Shown piece after piece: positions 18,374 through 26,600 of a stretch of 64,000 bases of DNA (positions are counted from its first letter, which is position 1; every line of letters starts with the position of its first letter). The notes under the pieces are model-generated. The model saw only the letters and a list, made by a program, of their open reading frames with translations, ran no database searches and had not been told where the DNA came from. The stretch lies in contig DAOLIQ010000003.1 in NCBI GenBank assembly GCA_035328465.1, forward strand, positions 1 through 64,000. The letters run 5' to 3'. Made by a program: the position numbers and the translations under genes. Source of the DNA: JADJEI01 sp035328465. GTDB lineage: Bacteria; Bacteroidota; Ignavibacteria; Ignavibacteriales; Ignavibacteriaceae.

Positions 18374-18736
18374 ATGGGCACTTCGCATAGAATTGATAGA
18401 GTTGAAAGTTTAATTAAAGAAGAACTAAGTACTATCTTTTTTCAAAAATTTGCACTCGAAGATCTTGGATTACTTACAATCACAAAAGTCAAAGTCAGCC
18501 ATGATCTGAAAATTGCAAAAGTTTACATTTCAATTTTTGAAAAAGAAAAAAGAGAACAGTCACTAAAAAAAATAATTGCTAAATCTGGATTCATTCGTTT
18601 TGAATTAGCTTCACAAATAAAAATAAAATTTACTCCCGAACTGAAATTTTTTCTTGATGATTCGTTGGATTACGTTGAAAAGATAGATGGAATATTCAAA
18701 CAGATACACGAAAATGATAACAAAGGCAACGACTGA
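18374..18736 (+). CDS. rbfA: Ribosome-binding factor A
   Basis: A 120-residue KH-like protein required for 16S rRNA 5'-end maturation and 30S assembly. Family features include the N-terminal RVESLIKEELSTIF, the central TITKVKVSHDLKIAKVYISIF, and the C-terminal LKFFLDDSLDYVEKIDGIF. Its last codons overlap the proposed truB start by 23 bases, indicating translational coupling. Confidence 0.94.
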   Translation: MGTSHRIDRVESLIKEELSTIFFQKFALEDLGLLTITKVKVSHDLKIAKVYISIFEKEKREQSLKKIIAKSGFIRFELASQIKIKFTPELKFFLDDSLDYVEKIDGIFKQIHENDNKGND

Positions 18737-19439
18737 TTATTCAGCACTCGATTTTAACTCCGGCGAGATTCTTCTTATTGATAAACCTTTCGGCTGGTCT
18801 TCATTCAAAGTTGTTTATAAGATCAGAAAATCAATTCCTGAAAAAAAGGTTGGACATGCTGGAACATTAGACCCGGCAGCAACCGGTTTATTGATTATTT
18901 GTACTGGAAAAAAAACTAAAGCAATTAGTTCTTTCCAGGATTTGAATAAAACGTATTCAGGAACAATCAGGCTCGGGGTTTCTTCCGCTTCAATGGATTT
19001 GGAAACAGAACAAATTATGATAGATGATTTGGAAAATATTACCGAAGAAAAGATTGTTTCAGCTGTAAAAAACTTTATAGGAAATATTATTCAAATGCCG
19101 CCAATGTTTTCGGCTGTAAAGGTGGGTGGAAAATCACTCTATCATCTGGCTCGTAAAGGAAAAACTATTGAACGAACTCCCCGTGAAGTTTCTGTTTATG
19201 ATTTCACTCTAACTAAAATAGAACTTCCAGAAGTTCATTTTGAAATTACATGTTCAAAGGGCACTTATATCAGAGCAATTGCTGATGATTTAGGAAAGAT
19301 GCTCGGCTGCGGCGGAATTATTTCTTCACTTCGACGAACAAAGATTGGAGATTTTTCGGTTGATGATGCCTTGTCTGTAGAGGAATTTGTCGCTAATTCT
19401 AAAAATTCAATTCCAATTTTTGCTGATAGTATAAGCTGA
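18714..19439 (+). CDS. truB: tRNA pseudouridine-55 synthase TruB
   Basis: About 241 residues from the ATG at 18714. This modifies U55 in the T-loop of tRNAs. GEILLIDKPFGWSSFKVV and HAGTLDPAATGLL are visible; the latter holds the catalytic Asp. SKGTYIRAIADDLG is the conserved C-terminal motif. The frame also has an ATG at 18687, but starting at MITKATTDYSALDF gives the normal short N-terminus and a modest overlap with rbfA. It is the short form of TruB without a long PUA extension. Confidence 0.93.
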   Translation: MITKATTDYSALDFNSGEILLIDKPFGWSSFKVVYKIRKSIPEKKVGHAGTLDPAATGLLIICTGKKTKAISSFQDLNKTYSGTIRLGVSSASMDLETEQIMIDDLENITEEKIVSAVKNFIGNIIQMPPMFSAVKVGGKSLYHLARKGKTIERTPREVSVYDFTLTKIELPEVHFEITCSKGTYIRAIADDLGKMLGCGGIISSLRRTKIGDFSVDDALSVEEFVANSKNSIPIFADSIS

Positions 19440-19458
19440 GATTGATATTTCGAGTACG

Positions 19459-20394
19459 ATGAAAATATTTTCAGATTTATCGCAGATTACTAAAGATAAA
19501 AATACTTTTGTAACTATCGGAACTTTTGATGGGGTACATTTAGGACATCAAAAAATTATTGAAAGAATTGAAACTTCAGCAAATCAAAAAAATTGCAGAA
19601 GCTTTTTAATAACATTTGAACCTCATCCGCGTAAGATCGTTTCGAAAGATTCTGTTATTAAACTTCTAACAACAACGGAAGAAAAACTTTTAATCCTAAA
19701 GAAACTTAAAGTTCAGAATGTCTTTCTTGTTAATTTTACGGTAGAATTTTCTCAACTCTCTGCTGATGAGTTTGTTAAAAAATATATAATTGATGGAATG
19801 GGTGTAAAAGAAATTATTATTGGCTACGATCATCATTTCGGCAAAGACAGGAGCGGTGATTTAAAAAAATTAACCCAGCTTGGTAAAGAATTTGATTTTA
19901 GCCTAAGCATGGTTGAAGAAGTTAAAATTAATGAGCAGGTTGTCAGCAGTACAAAAATCAGGAACGCACTTGCAGAAGGAAACCTTCTTACTGCAAATTC
20001 TTTCCTTGGAAGATATTATTCCTTCAGCGGCAAAGTTATTCACGGTGACAAACGCGGAAGAACACTGGGATATCCGACTGCCAATCTTCGAATTGATGAA
20101 GATAAACTTTTACCGGCTTTAGGAATTTACCTTTGTGAAGTTATAGTTAATAATGAAAAATATTATGGACTTTTGAGCATCGGAAGAAGACCTACTTTTT
20201 ATTCTGAGGGAGAAATAATTCCTGAAGTTTTTATCTTAAATTTCGATGAAGATATTTATGATGCAATTATCACGCTAAATCTGATTGAAAGAATACGAAG
20301 TGAAAAAAAATTTGATTCGGTTGAGGATCTTATTAAACAAATGGACGAAGATAAAAAGACAGCACTAAAAATTTTAGAAAAAATAAATAATTAA
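19459..20394 (+). CDS. ribF: Bifunctional riboflavin kinase / FAD synthetase
   Basis: A 311-residue enzyme making FMN and then FAD from riboflavin. The N-terminal adenylyltransferase half has GTFDGVHLGHQKI and, later, the SSTKIRNALAEGN motif. The C-terminal riboflavin kinase half has GKVIHGDKRGRTLGYPTANL, where GYPTAN binds nucleotide and metal. The order truB-ribF-rpsO-pnp is the conserved bacterial arrangement. Length is typical. Confidence 0.95.
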   Translation: MKIFSDLSQITKDKNTFVTIGTFDGVHLGHQKIIERIETSANQKNCRSFLITFEPHPRKIVSKDSVIKLLTTTEEKLLILKKLKVQNVFLVNFTVEFSQLSADEFVKKYIIDGMGVKEIIIGYDHHFGKDRSGDLKKLTQLGKEFDFSLSMVEEVKINEQVVSSTKIRNALAEGNLLTANSFLGRYYSFSGKVIHGDKRGRTLGYPTANLRIDEDKLLPALGIYLCEVIVNNEKYYGLLSIGRRPTFYSEGEIIPEVFILNFDEDIYDAIITLNLIERIRSEKKFDSVEDLIKQMDEDKKTALKILEKINN

Positions 20395-20445
20395 TCCCGG
20401 TTAATTCTGGGCTTACATTAAATCATAAATCAAAGGATCAATAAA

Positions 20446-20709
20446 ATGACAAAAGAAGAAAAACTTGAGCTAATCAAGAAATACGGTACTAATGAAAAAG
20501 ACTCCGGCAAATCTGAAGTACAGATCGCATTGTTGACTAAAAGAATTAACGATCTGACAGGGCATTTCGGCGTACACAAAAAAGATCATCACTCTCGCCG
20601 CGGCCTACTGATGATGGTTGGAAAACGCAGAAGACTTTTAGATTATCTCATGAAAAAAGACATCGAGAGATACAGAGCAATAATTAAAGAATTGAATATT
20701 AGAAAGTAA
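20446..20709 (+). CDS. rpsO: 30S ribosomal protein S15
   Basis: An 87-residue primary 16S rRNA-binding protein. It carries the full family pattern, including GKSEVQIALLTKRINDLTGHF and HHSRRGLLMMVGKRRRLLDYL. AAAGGA lies about eight bases before the ATG. It is followed by pnp after 14 bases, the classical rpsO-pnp pair; in E. coli S15 controls its own translation through an mRNA pseudoknot, for which I see no conserved counterpart here. Confidence 0.97.
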   Translation: MTKEEKLELIKKYGTNEKDSGKSEVQIALLTKRINDLTGHFGVHKKDHHSRRGLLMMVGKRRRLLDYLMKKDIERYRAIIKELNIRK

Positions 20710-20723
20710 AAAAGGTTTATTAA

Positions 20724-22826
20724 ATGATAGTTAAAAAAGAAATTGAAATTGGCGGAAAAGTTTTTTCGATCGAAACCGGACGCTTTGCAAAACAAGCAAA
20801 CGGTGCGGTTATGGTTAGATATAACGATACGATGGTGCTTGTTACTGCCGTTGCCTCACCGGAAGCAAAAGAAGATATGGACTATTTTCCTCTTCAAGTT
20901 GAATACCGTGAGAAATCTTCAGCAGCTGGTAAATTCCCGGGGGGATATATTAAACGTGAAGGTCGACCAAGTGAAAAGGAAATCCTAAGTGCAAGGTTGG
21001 TGGATAGACCAATTAGACCCTTATTTCCCGAAAACTTTACAAACGAAACACAGATAGTCGCAACTGTTTTTTCGTTCGATGGCGAAAATGACCCGGATGT
21101 TTTAGCAGCGGTTGGTGCTTCGGCGGCTCTTTGTATTTCGGAAATACCCTTCAACGGACCGATTGCAGAGATTCGTATTGGAAGACTCGATGGTAATTTC
21201 ATTGTTAATCCAACACATGCTCAAACTGAAAAAAGTGATATTGAATTAGTCGTTGCAGGAACAGCAGATTCAATAATGATGGTTGAAGGTGAGGCAAAAG
21301 AAGTCAGCGAAAATGATTTACTCGACGCCTTAAAATTTGCCCAGGGAGAAATTAAAAAAATTGTCCAGCTTCAAAATGAATTAGTTGCAGAAGTTAGCAA
21401 AGCAAAATGGACTGTCGCAGAAAAAATGATTGATCCAGATTTGAAAGCAGAAGTTTATTCATTGGCGCTGGATAAATTTAAAGAGATAGTTTATTCCGTC
21501 CTTTCAAAAGATGAAAGATCTAATAAGAATAAAGAACTCGCGGAATTTGTTAATACAACTCTTGCCGAAAAATTTCCTGAACAGGAAAAAGTAATAAATT
21601 TAATTCTTCATGATATGGAAAAAGAATTAATGCGTAATAGAATTCTTGAAGATGGAATTCGTCTGGATGGAAGAAATACTACTCAGGTTCGTCCGATCAG
21701 TATTGAATTGGGATTGCTCCCACGCGCTCATGGTTCTGCATTATTTACACGCGGCGAAACGCAGAGTTTAACAACGGTAACTCTCGGTACAAAAAATGAC
21801 GAGCAGACTATTGACGGATTAAGAGAAGAATACACTAAAAAGTTTATGCTGCATTATAACTTCCCCCCTTACTCTGTTGGTGAAGTTGGTAGAATGACTG
21901 GTGTTGGCAGAAGAGAAATCGGACATGGAAATCTTGCCGAACGTTCGCTTAAAGGAATGCTTCCGGCAGAAGACAAATTTCCGTATACGGTTCGTGTTAT
22001 TTCGGATATCCTTGAATCAAATGGATCTTCTTCAATGGCTACTGTTTGTGCTGGTTCACTTTCACTTATGGATGCAGGTGTACCTTTTCGTAAAGCTGTT
22101 TCCGGAATTGCAATGGGGCTTGTAAAGGAAGGGGATAAATATGCAATCCTTACAGACATTCTCGGCAATGAAGATCATCTTGGCGATATGGATTTTAAAG
22201 TTGCCGGAACTGCTGATGGTATTACAGGTTTCCAGATGGATATTAAAATTCAGGGTATCTCTTTTGAAATTATGGAGAAAGCTGTTAAGCAGGCTCGTGA
22301 AGGACGCATGCATATTCTTGGAATTATGAATGAAGCGATTTCGCAAGCAAGAGATTACCTATCCCCATTTGCTCCAAGATTATTAACAATGAAAGTTGAA
22401 ACAGATCAGATAGGTTTGATAATTGGACCCGGAGGTAAAACTATTCAAGGTATGCAGCGGCTCTTCGGTGTCGATATTAATATCGATGATGATGGAACAA
22501 TTAATATTGCTTCACCTAATAAAGAAAATGCTGCAAGATGTAAAGACCACATCAAAAAAATGACAGCCACTCCCGAAGTTGGTGAAATTTATGACGGTGT
22601 TGTTACAAAGATCATGGACTTTGGTGCTTTTGTCGAAATTCTTCCGGGCAAAGAAGGATTACTTCATATTTCACAGATCGATAGTAAACGAGTTGAAAAG
22701 GTTAGTGATTACCTCAAACAAGGTGACAAAGTAACCGTTAAAGTGATTAAGATTGAAAACGGAAAGTATTCTCTAAGCAGAAAAGAACTGCTTAAAGAGC
22801 AATCTGCATCTTCAACTAATCAATAA
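20724..22826 (+). CDS. pnp: Polyribonucleotide nucleotidyltransferase (PNPase)
   Basis: A 700-residue 3'-to-5' phosphorolytic exoribonuclease. Two RNase PH domains are visible: the first contains FFPLQVEYREKSSAAGKFPGG, and the second LFTRGETQSLTTVTLGT and SDILESNGSSSMATVCAG. A KH domain (IIGPGGKTIQGMQ) and a C-terminal S1 domain (GEIYDGVVTKIMDFGAFVEI) follow. It ends the rimP-to-pnp block and is followed by a strong hairpin terminator. Confidence 0.97.
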   Translation: MIVKKEIEIGGKVFSIETGRFAKQANGAVMVRYNDTMVLVTAVASPEAKEDMDYFPLQVEYREKSSAAGKFPGGYIKREGRPSEKEILSARLVDRPIRPLFPENFTNETQIVATVFSFDGENDPDVLAAVGASAALCISEIPFNGPIAEIRIGRLDGNFIVNPTHAQTEKSDIELVVAGTADSIMMVEGEAKEVSENDLLDALKFAQGEIKKIVQLQNELVAEVSKAKWTVAEKMIDPDLKAEVYSLALDKFKEIVYSVLSKDERSNKNKELAEFVNTTLAEKFPEQEKVINLILHDMEKELMRNRILEDGIRLDGRNTTQVRPISIELGLLPRAHGSALFTRGETQSLTTVTLGTKNDEQTIDGLREEYTKKFMLHYNFPPYSVGEVGRMTGVGRREIGHGNLAERSLKGMLPAEDKFPYTVRVISDILESNGSSSMATVCAGSLSLMDAGVPFRKAVSGIAMGLVKEGDKYAILTDILGNEDHLGDMDFKVAGTADGITGFQMDIKIQGISFEIMEKAVKQAREGRMHILGIMNEAISQARDYLSPFAPRLLTMKVETDQIGLIIGPGGKTIQGMQRLFGVDINIDDDGTINIASPNKENAARCKDHIKKMTATPEVGEIYDGVVTKIMDFGAFVEILPGKEGLLHISQIDSKRVEKVSDYLKQGDKVTVKVIKIENGKYSLSRKELLKEQSASSTNQ

Positions 22827-22841
22827 ACAAAATGGCTTTCC

Positions 22842-22884
22842 AATTCTTTTCGGATCCTTGTTGATCCGGAAAGAATTTGATTTT
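22842..22884 (+). terminator. Terminator after pnp
   Basis: A 15-bp stem (22842-22856 with 22863-22877, one G-U pair) closes a six-base loop CTTGTT and is followed by TGATTTT. It begins 16 bases after the pnp stop. The rest of the gap to 23116 shows no convincing gene or signal; a hydrophobic 80-codon frame there runs 89 bases into the RNase G gene and is not called. Confidence 0.75.
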
Positions 22885-23116
22885 AAAGTCTGAATATTTT
22901 ATAATAATCTATTGCAGAGCGATAGAGACAATTTTTCAATTAAATAATTTTAAATTCGGAATATGCAGTCAATATTAAACCAGTTTCAGTTTAATTCTAT
23001 CTTGCTCGTTGTTTTGACTTGCTGCTTTTATTTAACTGCTGTCTGCGGCAATTCCGAATTATTCTTTAATAAGTTTTCTATGAAATTAAATATTTCATTA
23101 AAAGAGTTTTTCCTTT

Positions 23117-24679
23117 ATGATAAAAGAAATAATAATCAATTCCTCCACAAGCCAGACCCGAGTGGCGATTACGGAGGATGGAAATTTAGCCGACTTTTTT
23201 GTTGACTATCCTGAAAACAGACGAATGGTGGGGGATATTTACCTTGGCAAAATAGCCAGGGTATTACCGGGTATTCGCGCAGCCTTCGTTGATATTGGTA
23301 TGCAGCACGATGCTTTCCTTCACTTTTCGGATATTGGAGATAGAACAAAGCAATTTCAAGAAATGCTTGGTGATGATGCTGATGTTGATGAAGAGGAGGA
23401 TGAACCAAACTCTGCCCCAAACAATTACCAGCAAAAACAATTTAATAAACAGCCCTCTCAGGTTGTTCCCCGCCTTGCAAAGGGGCAGGATATAATCGTT
23501 CAGATAACTAAAGAACCTGTCAATAATAAGGGTGTGCGTGTTACTTCTTCAGTTTCTCTCCCTGGAAGGTTTTGTGTTCTCCTTCCTTTTGATAACAAAG
23601 TTGGAATCTCCAAAAGGATTTCAGATTACCGCGAAAGGCGAAGACTTCGATCACTTGCAAGAAGTTTTCTTCCGGAAAATTATGGGCTTATTATAAGAAC
23701 TGTTGCAAAAAATCAATCCGAAGAAGCGCTTCGTGATGATCTAAATACTTTGATGAAAACTTGGAATGAAATTGAATCTACAGTTAAAACCGAAAAACCC
23801 CCCGCTTTGATTTATCAGGATGTAACTACTACTTCAAGCGTTATTCGTGATTTGCTGACCGCAGATGTCAGTAAAGTCTTTATTGATTCAAAAAAACTTT
23901 ATAAACAAATTAAAAATTATGTCGAGATTGTTCAACCGGGGATAGTTGACAAGATTGAACTCTTTCGATCAAGCGGCGCTATCTTCGATTCATTTAAGAT
24001 TGAAGAACAAGTTAAAACACTAATGGGAAGAAAAGTTTCTTTGCCAAGTGGAGGATATTTAATCATCGAGCAAACTGAAGCGATGTTCGTTGTGGATGTG
24101 AACAGCGGCAGGTATGCGAAAAATAAAGAGCAGGAGTTAAACTCTCTTAAAACTGATCTTGAAGCTGCCCGGGAAATTGCAAGACAGCTTCGTCTTCGTG
24201 ATATAGGAGGAATTATTGTTATTGATTTCATTGATCTTGAAGATGATAAGAATCGAAAAAAAGTTTATGATGAAATAAAAAAAGAAATGCGAAGAGACAG
24301 AGCCAAATCCTCCGTTCTTCCAATGTCAGATTTTGGATTAATGCAAATTACCAGGCAAAGAGTTCGTCAGAATATAAATCAAGCAATGTTCGAAGTTTGT
24401 CCATATTGCCTTGGGAGCGGAAGGTTGACGAAGTACTCCCACCTTGTTTATGATATTGAAGAGTGGGTGCGCAAATTTATAAAAGAGTCCAAGGAGAGAT
24501 CCATTATATTAAAATGTCATCCTGTACTTGCATCCAAGTTCCGGGAAAATAAATATAAAACTCTGTGGAAACTTCGTCTTAAATATTTTGTTCGGCTTAA
24601 AATCCAGGAAGATGAAACAATGCCTTTGGGTCGTGTAAAATTAGTGGGCAAGAATAGTCAACAAGAATTCAGCGAGTAA
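23117..24679 (+). CDS. rng: Ribonuclease G/E family endoribonuclease
   Basis: A 520-residue Rne/Rng family enzyme that cleaves 5'-monophosphorylated RNA and matures 16S rRNA. The S1 domain is at about 35-130 and is interrupted by an acidic/Gln-Asn-rich insertion (DDADVDEEEDEPN). The catalytic core shows FVVDVNSGRY and IVIDFIDLEDDKNRKKV (metal-binding acidic residues), and the zinc-link motif CPYCLGSGR. The long C-terminal scaffold of RNase E is absent, so it is the RNase G form. Next to pnp but after a terminator, so probably separately transcribed. Confidence 0.93.
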   Translation: MIKEIIINSSTSQTRVAITEDGNLADFFVDYPENRRMVGDIYLGKIARVLPGIRAAFVDIGMQHDAFLHFSDIGDRTKQFQEMLGDDADVDEEEDEPNSAPNNYQQKQFNKQPSQVVPRLAKGQDIIVQITKEPVNNKGVRVTSSVSLPGRFCVLLPFDNKVGISKRISDYRERRRLRSLARSFLPENYGLIIRTVAKNQSEEALRDDLNTLMKTWNEIESTVKTEKPPALIYQDVTTTSSVIRDLLTADVSKVFIDSKKLYKQIKNYVEIVQPGIVDKIELFRSSGAIFDSFKIEEQVKTLMGRKVSLPSGGYLIIEQTEAMFVVDVNSGRYAKNKEQELNSLKTDLEAAREIARQLRLRDIGGIIVIDFIDLEDDKNRKKVYDEIKKEMRRDRAKSSVLPMSDFGLMQITRQRVRQNINQAMFEVCPYCLGSGRLTKYSHLVYDIEEWVRKFIKESKERSIILKCHPVLASKFRENKYKTLWKLRLKYFVRLKIQEDETMPLGRVKLVGKNSQQEFSE

Positions 24680-24759
24680 AAAATCATTCATTAATAGATT
24701 AAAATATTTGTTTAAATAAATTCACAACTATCAAAAATAATTTTCTGAGAAAGATTATA

Positions 24760-25842
24760 ATGAAAAAAACAAAATTGTATAAAGTCCATCAAAAACTCGG
24801 GGCAAAAATAGTTGAGTTCGCGGGATATCAGATGCCGGTTCAGTACACTTCAATTATATCAGAACATCAAACGGTAAGAAATTCTGTCGGAGTGTTCGAT
24901 GTTTCTCACATGGGTGAATTCTTCGTTAGAGGCGAAAATGCTTTGGAGTTTGTAAATTATGTCACTATAAACGATGCTTCCAAATTATTTTCAGGGCGGG
25001 TACAGTATTCTGCTATGTGTTACGAAGATGGCGGCATTGTTGATGATCTGCTTGTCTATAAATTATCTGATAAAGAATTTATGCTTGTGGTTAATGCTTC
25101 AAACATTGAAAAGGATTTTGACTGGCTAAGCCAAAACAATAAGTTTAATGTTGAACTAACTAATAAAAGCGATGATTATTCTTTACTCGCAGTTCAAGGA
25201 CCAAAATCAAAAGATGTAATTCAGAAAGTCTGTGATAAAAATCTTAATCTTGAATACTATCATTTTTTTAATGCAAAAATTGCCGGAGTAGAGGCAATTG
25301 TCTCGCGTACCGGTTACACAGGTGAATTAGGTTATGAAATTTATTTCGAAGGTGATGAGGCAACTGCTGAATTTATTTGGGATAGAATTTTTGACGCAGG
25401 TAAAGAATTCAACATTCAGCCAATCGGTCTTGGCGCAAGAGATAGTTTGCGTTTGGAAATGGGCTACTGCCTTTATGGAAATGATATTGATAAAACAACC
25501 AACCCCCTTGAAGCTGGTTTAGCCTGGATTACCAAATTAAACAAAGAAAGTTTTCTTGGTAAACAAGCATTGGAAAAATCTAAATCTAATGGGTTAAAAA
25601 GAAAGTTGGTGGCAATGACTTCTGAAGAAAAAGTCTTCCCCCGCCATGGTTATGATTTAACGATTGATGGGAAAAAAATTGGAACAATTACAAGTGGTAC
25701 TGTTAGTCCCGTACTTGAAAAAGCAATTGCTCTCGGGTATGTAAATTCAGAAGATTCAGTTATTGGATCAACAGTTAATTTTTTAATTCGCGGGAAAGAG
25801 TATCCTGCAAAGGTGGTAAAACTTCCTTTCGTAAATAAGTAA
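24760..25842 (+). CDS. gcvT: Aminomethyltransferase, glycine cleavage T protein
   Basis: A 360-residue folate-dependent T protein that releases ammonia from the aminomethyl-lipoyl H protein and forms methylene-tetrahydrofolate. Family features include the N-terminal FAGYQMPVQYTSI, GVFDVSHMGEF, SRTGYTGELGYEIY, and GLGARDSLRLEMGYCLYGND. The other glycine-cleavage genes (gcvH, gcvP) are not in the window. It is followed after eight bases by the ComB-like gene. Confidence 0.95.
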   Translation: MKKTKLYKVHQKLGAKIVEFAGYQMPVQYTSIISEHQTVRNSVGVFDVSHMGEFFVRGENALEFVNYVTINDASKLFSGRVQYSAMCYEDGGIVDDLLVYKLSDKEFMLVVNASNIEKDFDWLSQNNKFNVELTNKSDDYSLLAVQGPKSKDVIQKVCDKNLNLEYYHFFNAKIAGVEAIVSRTGYTGELGYEIYFEGDEATAEFIWDRIFDAGKEFNIQPIGLGARDSLRLEMGYCLYGNDIDKTTNPLEAGLAWITKLNKESFLGKQALEKSKSNGLKRKLVAMTSEEKVFPRHGYDLTIDGKKIGTITSGTVSPVLEKAIALGYVNSEDSVIGSTVNFLIRGKEYPAKVVKLPFVNK

Positions 25843-25850
25843 TTTTAAAT

Positions 25851-26576
25851 ATGAAAATTGATGTTATCTTTTGCCCTGTTACTGTTGACGAATTATACTT
25901 TACAAACAGAACCACTGTAGTTATTGATGTTCTGCGTGCTTCATCGGTAATTACAACGGCACTGCAAAATGGCGCAAAAGAAATTATCCCTGTTGCAAAT
26001 GTTGAGTTTGCTGTAAAACTTTCTGGTGGAATGTTTGGCGGTCAAACATTACTCGGCGGGGAAAGACACACAAAAAAAATAGAAGGTTTTGCCTTGGGCA
26101 ATTCACCGTTAGAATACACACATGAAATTGTCGGCGGTAAATCAATTGTTCTGTATACTACGAACGGGACCAAGGCAATTGCAAAAGCAAAATTTTCTGA
26201 AAATCTTTTTATTTGCTCGTTCTTAAATTTATCTGCATTAACAAAACATCTTGTTGAACTGAAAAAAGATTTTGTGATAATTTGTTCGGGCAGAGCAAAT
26301 CATTTTTCGCTGGAAGATACAATCTGTGCGGGTAAATTAATTTCGGAAATAAGTGAAACTATTGTAGATAATGAACTTTCTGATTCTGCAAAGGCAAGCT
26401 TGATTTTATGTCAATCTTTTTCAGGCGATATACTTGAGATGTTTAAAAATTCCGAACATGGAAAAATTTTAATGAATAATGGTTTTGAAGAAGACCTTAT
26501 TTTCTGCAGTAGAGTAAATTCTACTGATGCGCTTCCGATATTATCTGGCAACGCTATAAAACTTTTCAATAAATAA
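25851..26576 (+). CDS. 2-phosphosulfolactate phosphatase family protein (ComB-like)
   Basis: A 241-residue member of the ComB family. Visible motifs are VVIDVLRASSVITTAL near the N-terminus, GERHTKKIEGFALGNSPLEY, LYTTNGTKAI, and IICSGRANHFSLEDTICAG, all conserved in the family. In archaea ComB dephosphorylates 2-phosphosulfolactate on the way to coenzyme M. Bacteria with no coenzyme M also carry it, so the true substrate here is unknown. It lies between gcvT and ftsK, probably co-transcribed. Confidence 0.88.
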   Translation: MKIDVIFCPVTVDELYFTNRTTVVIDVLRASSVITTALQNGAKEIIPVANVEFAVKLSGGMFGGQTLLGGERHTKKIEGFALGNSPLEYTHEIVGGKSIVLYTTNGTKAIAKAKFSENLFICSFLNLSALTKHLVELKKDFVIICSGRANHFSLEDTICAGKLISEISETIVDNELSDSAKASLILCQSFSGDILEMFKNSEHGKILMNNGFEEDLIFCSRVNSTDALPILSGNAIKLFNK

Positions 26577-26600
26577 ATCTGAACATTATTCGGATTAAGC

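Noticed and set aside
22963..23205. 80-codon plus-strand frame with a hydrophobic start between pnp and rng
   Set aside because: It runs 89 bases into the well-supported RNase G gene in another frame, has no Shine-Dalgarno, and its second half is a shadow of that gene.
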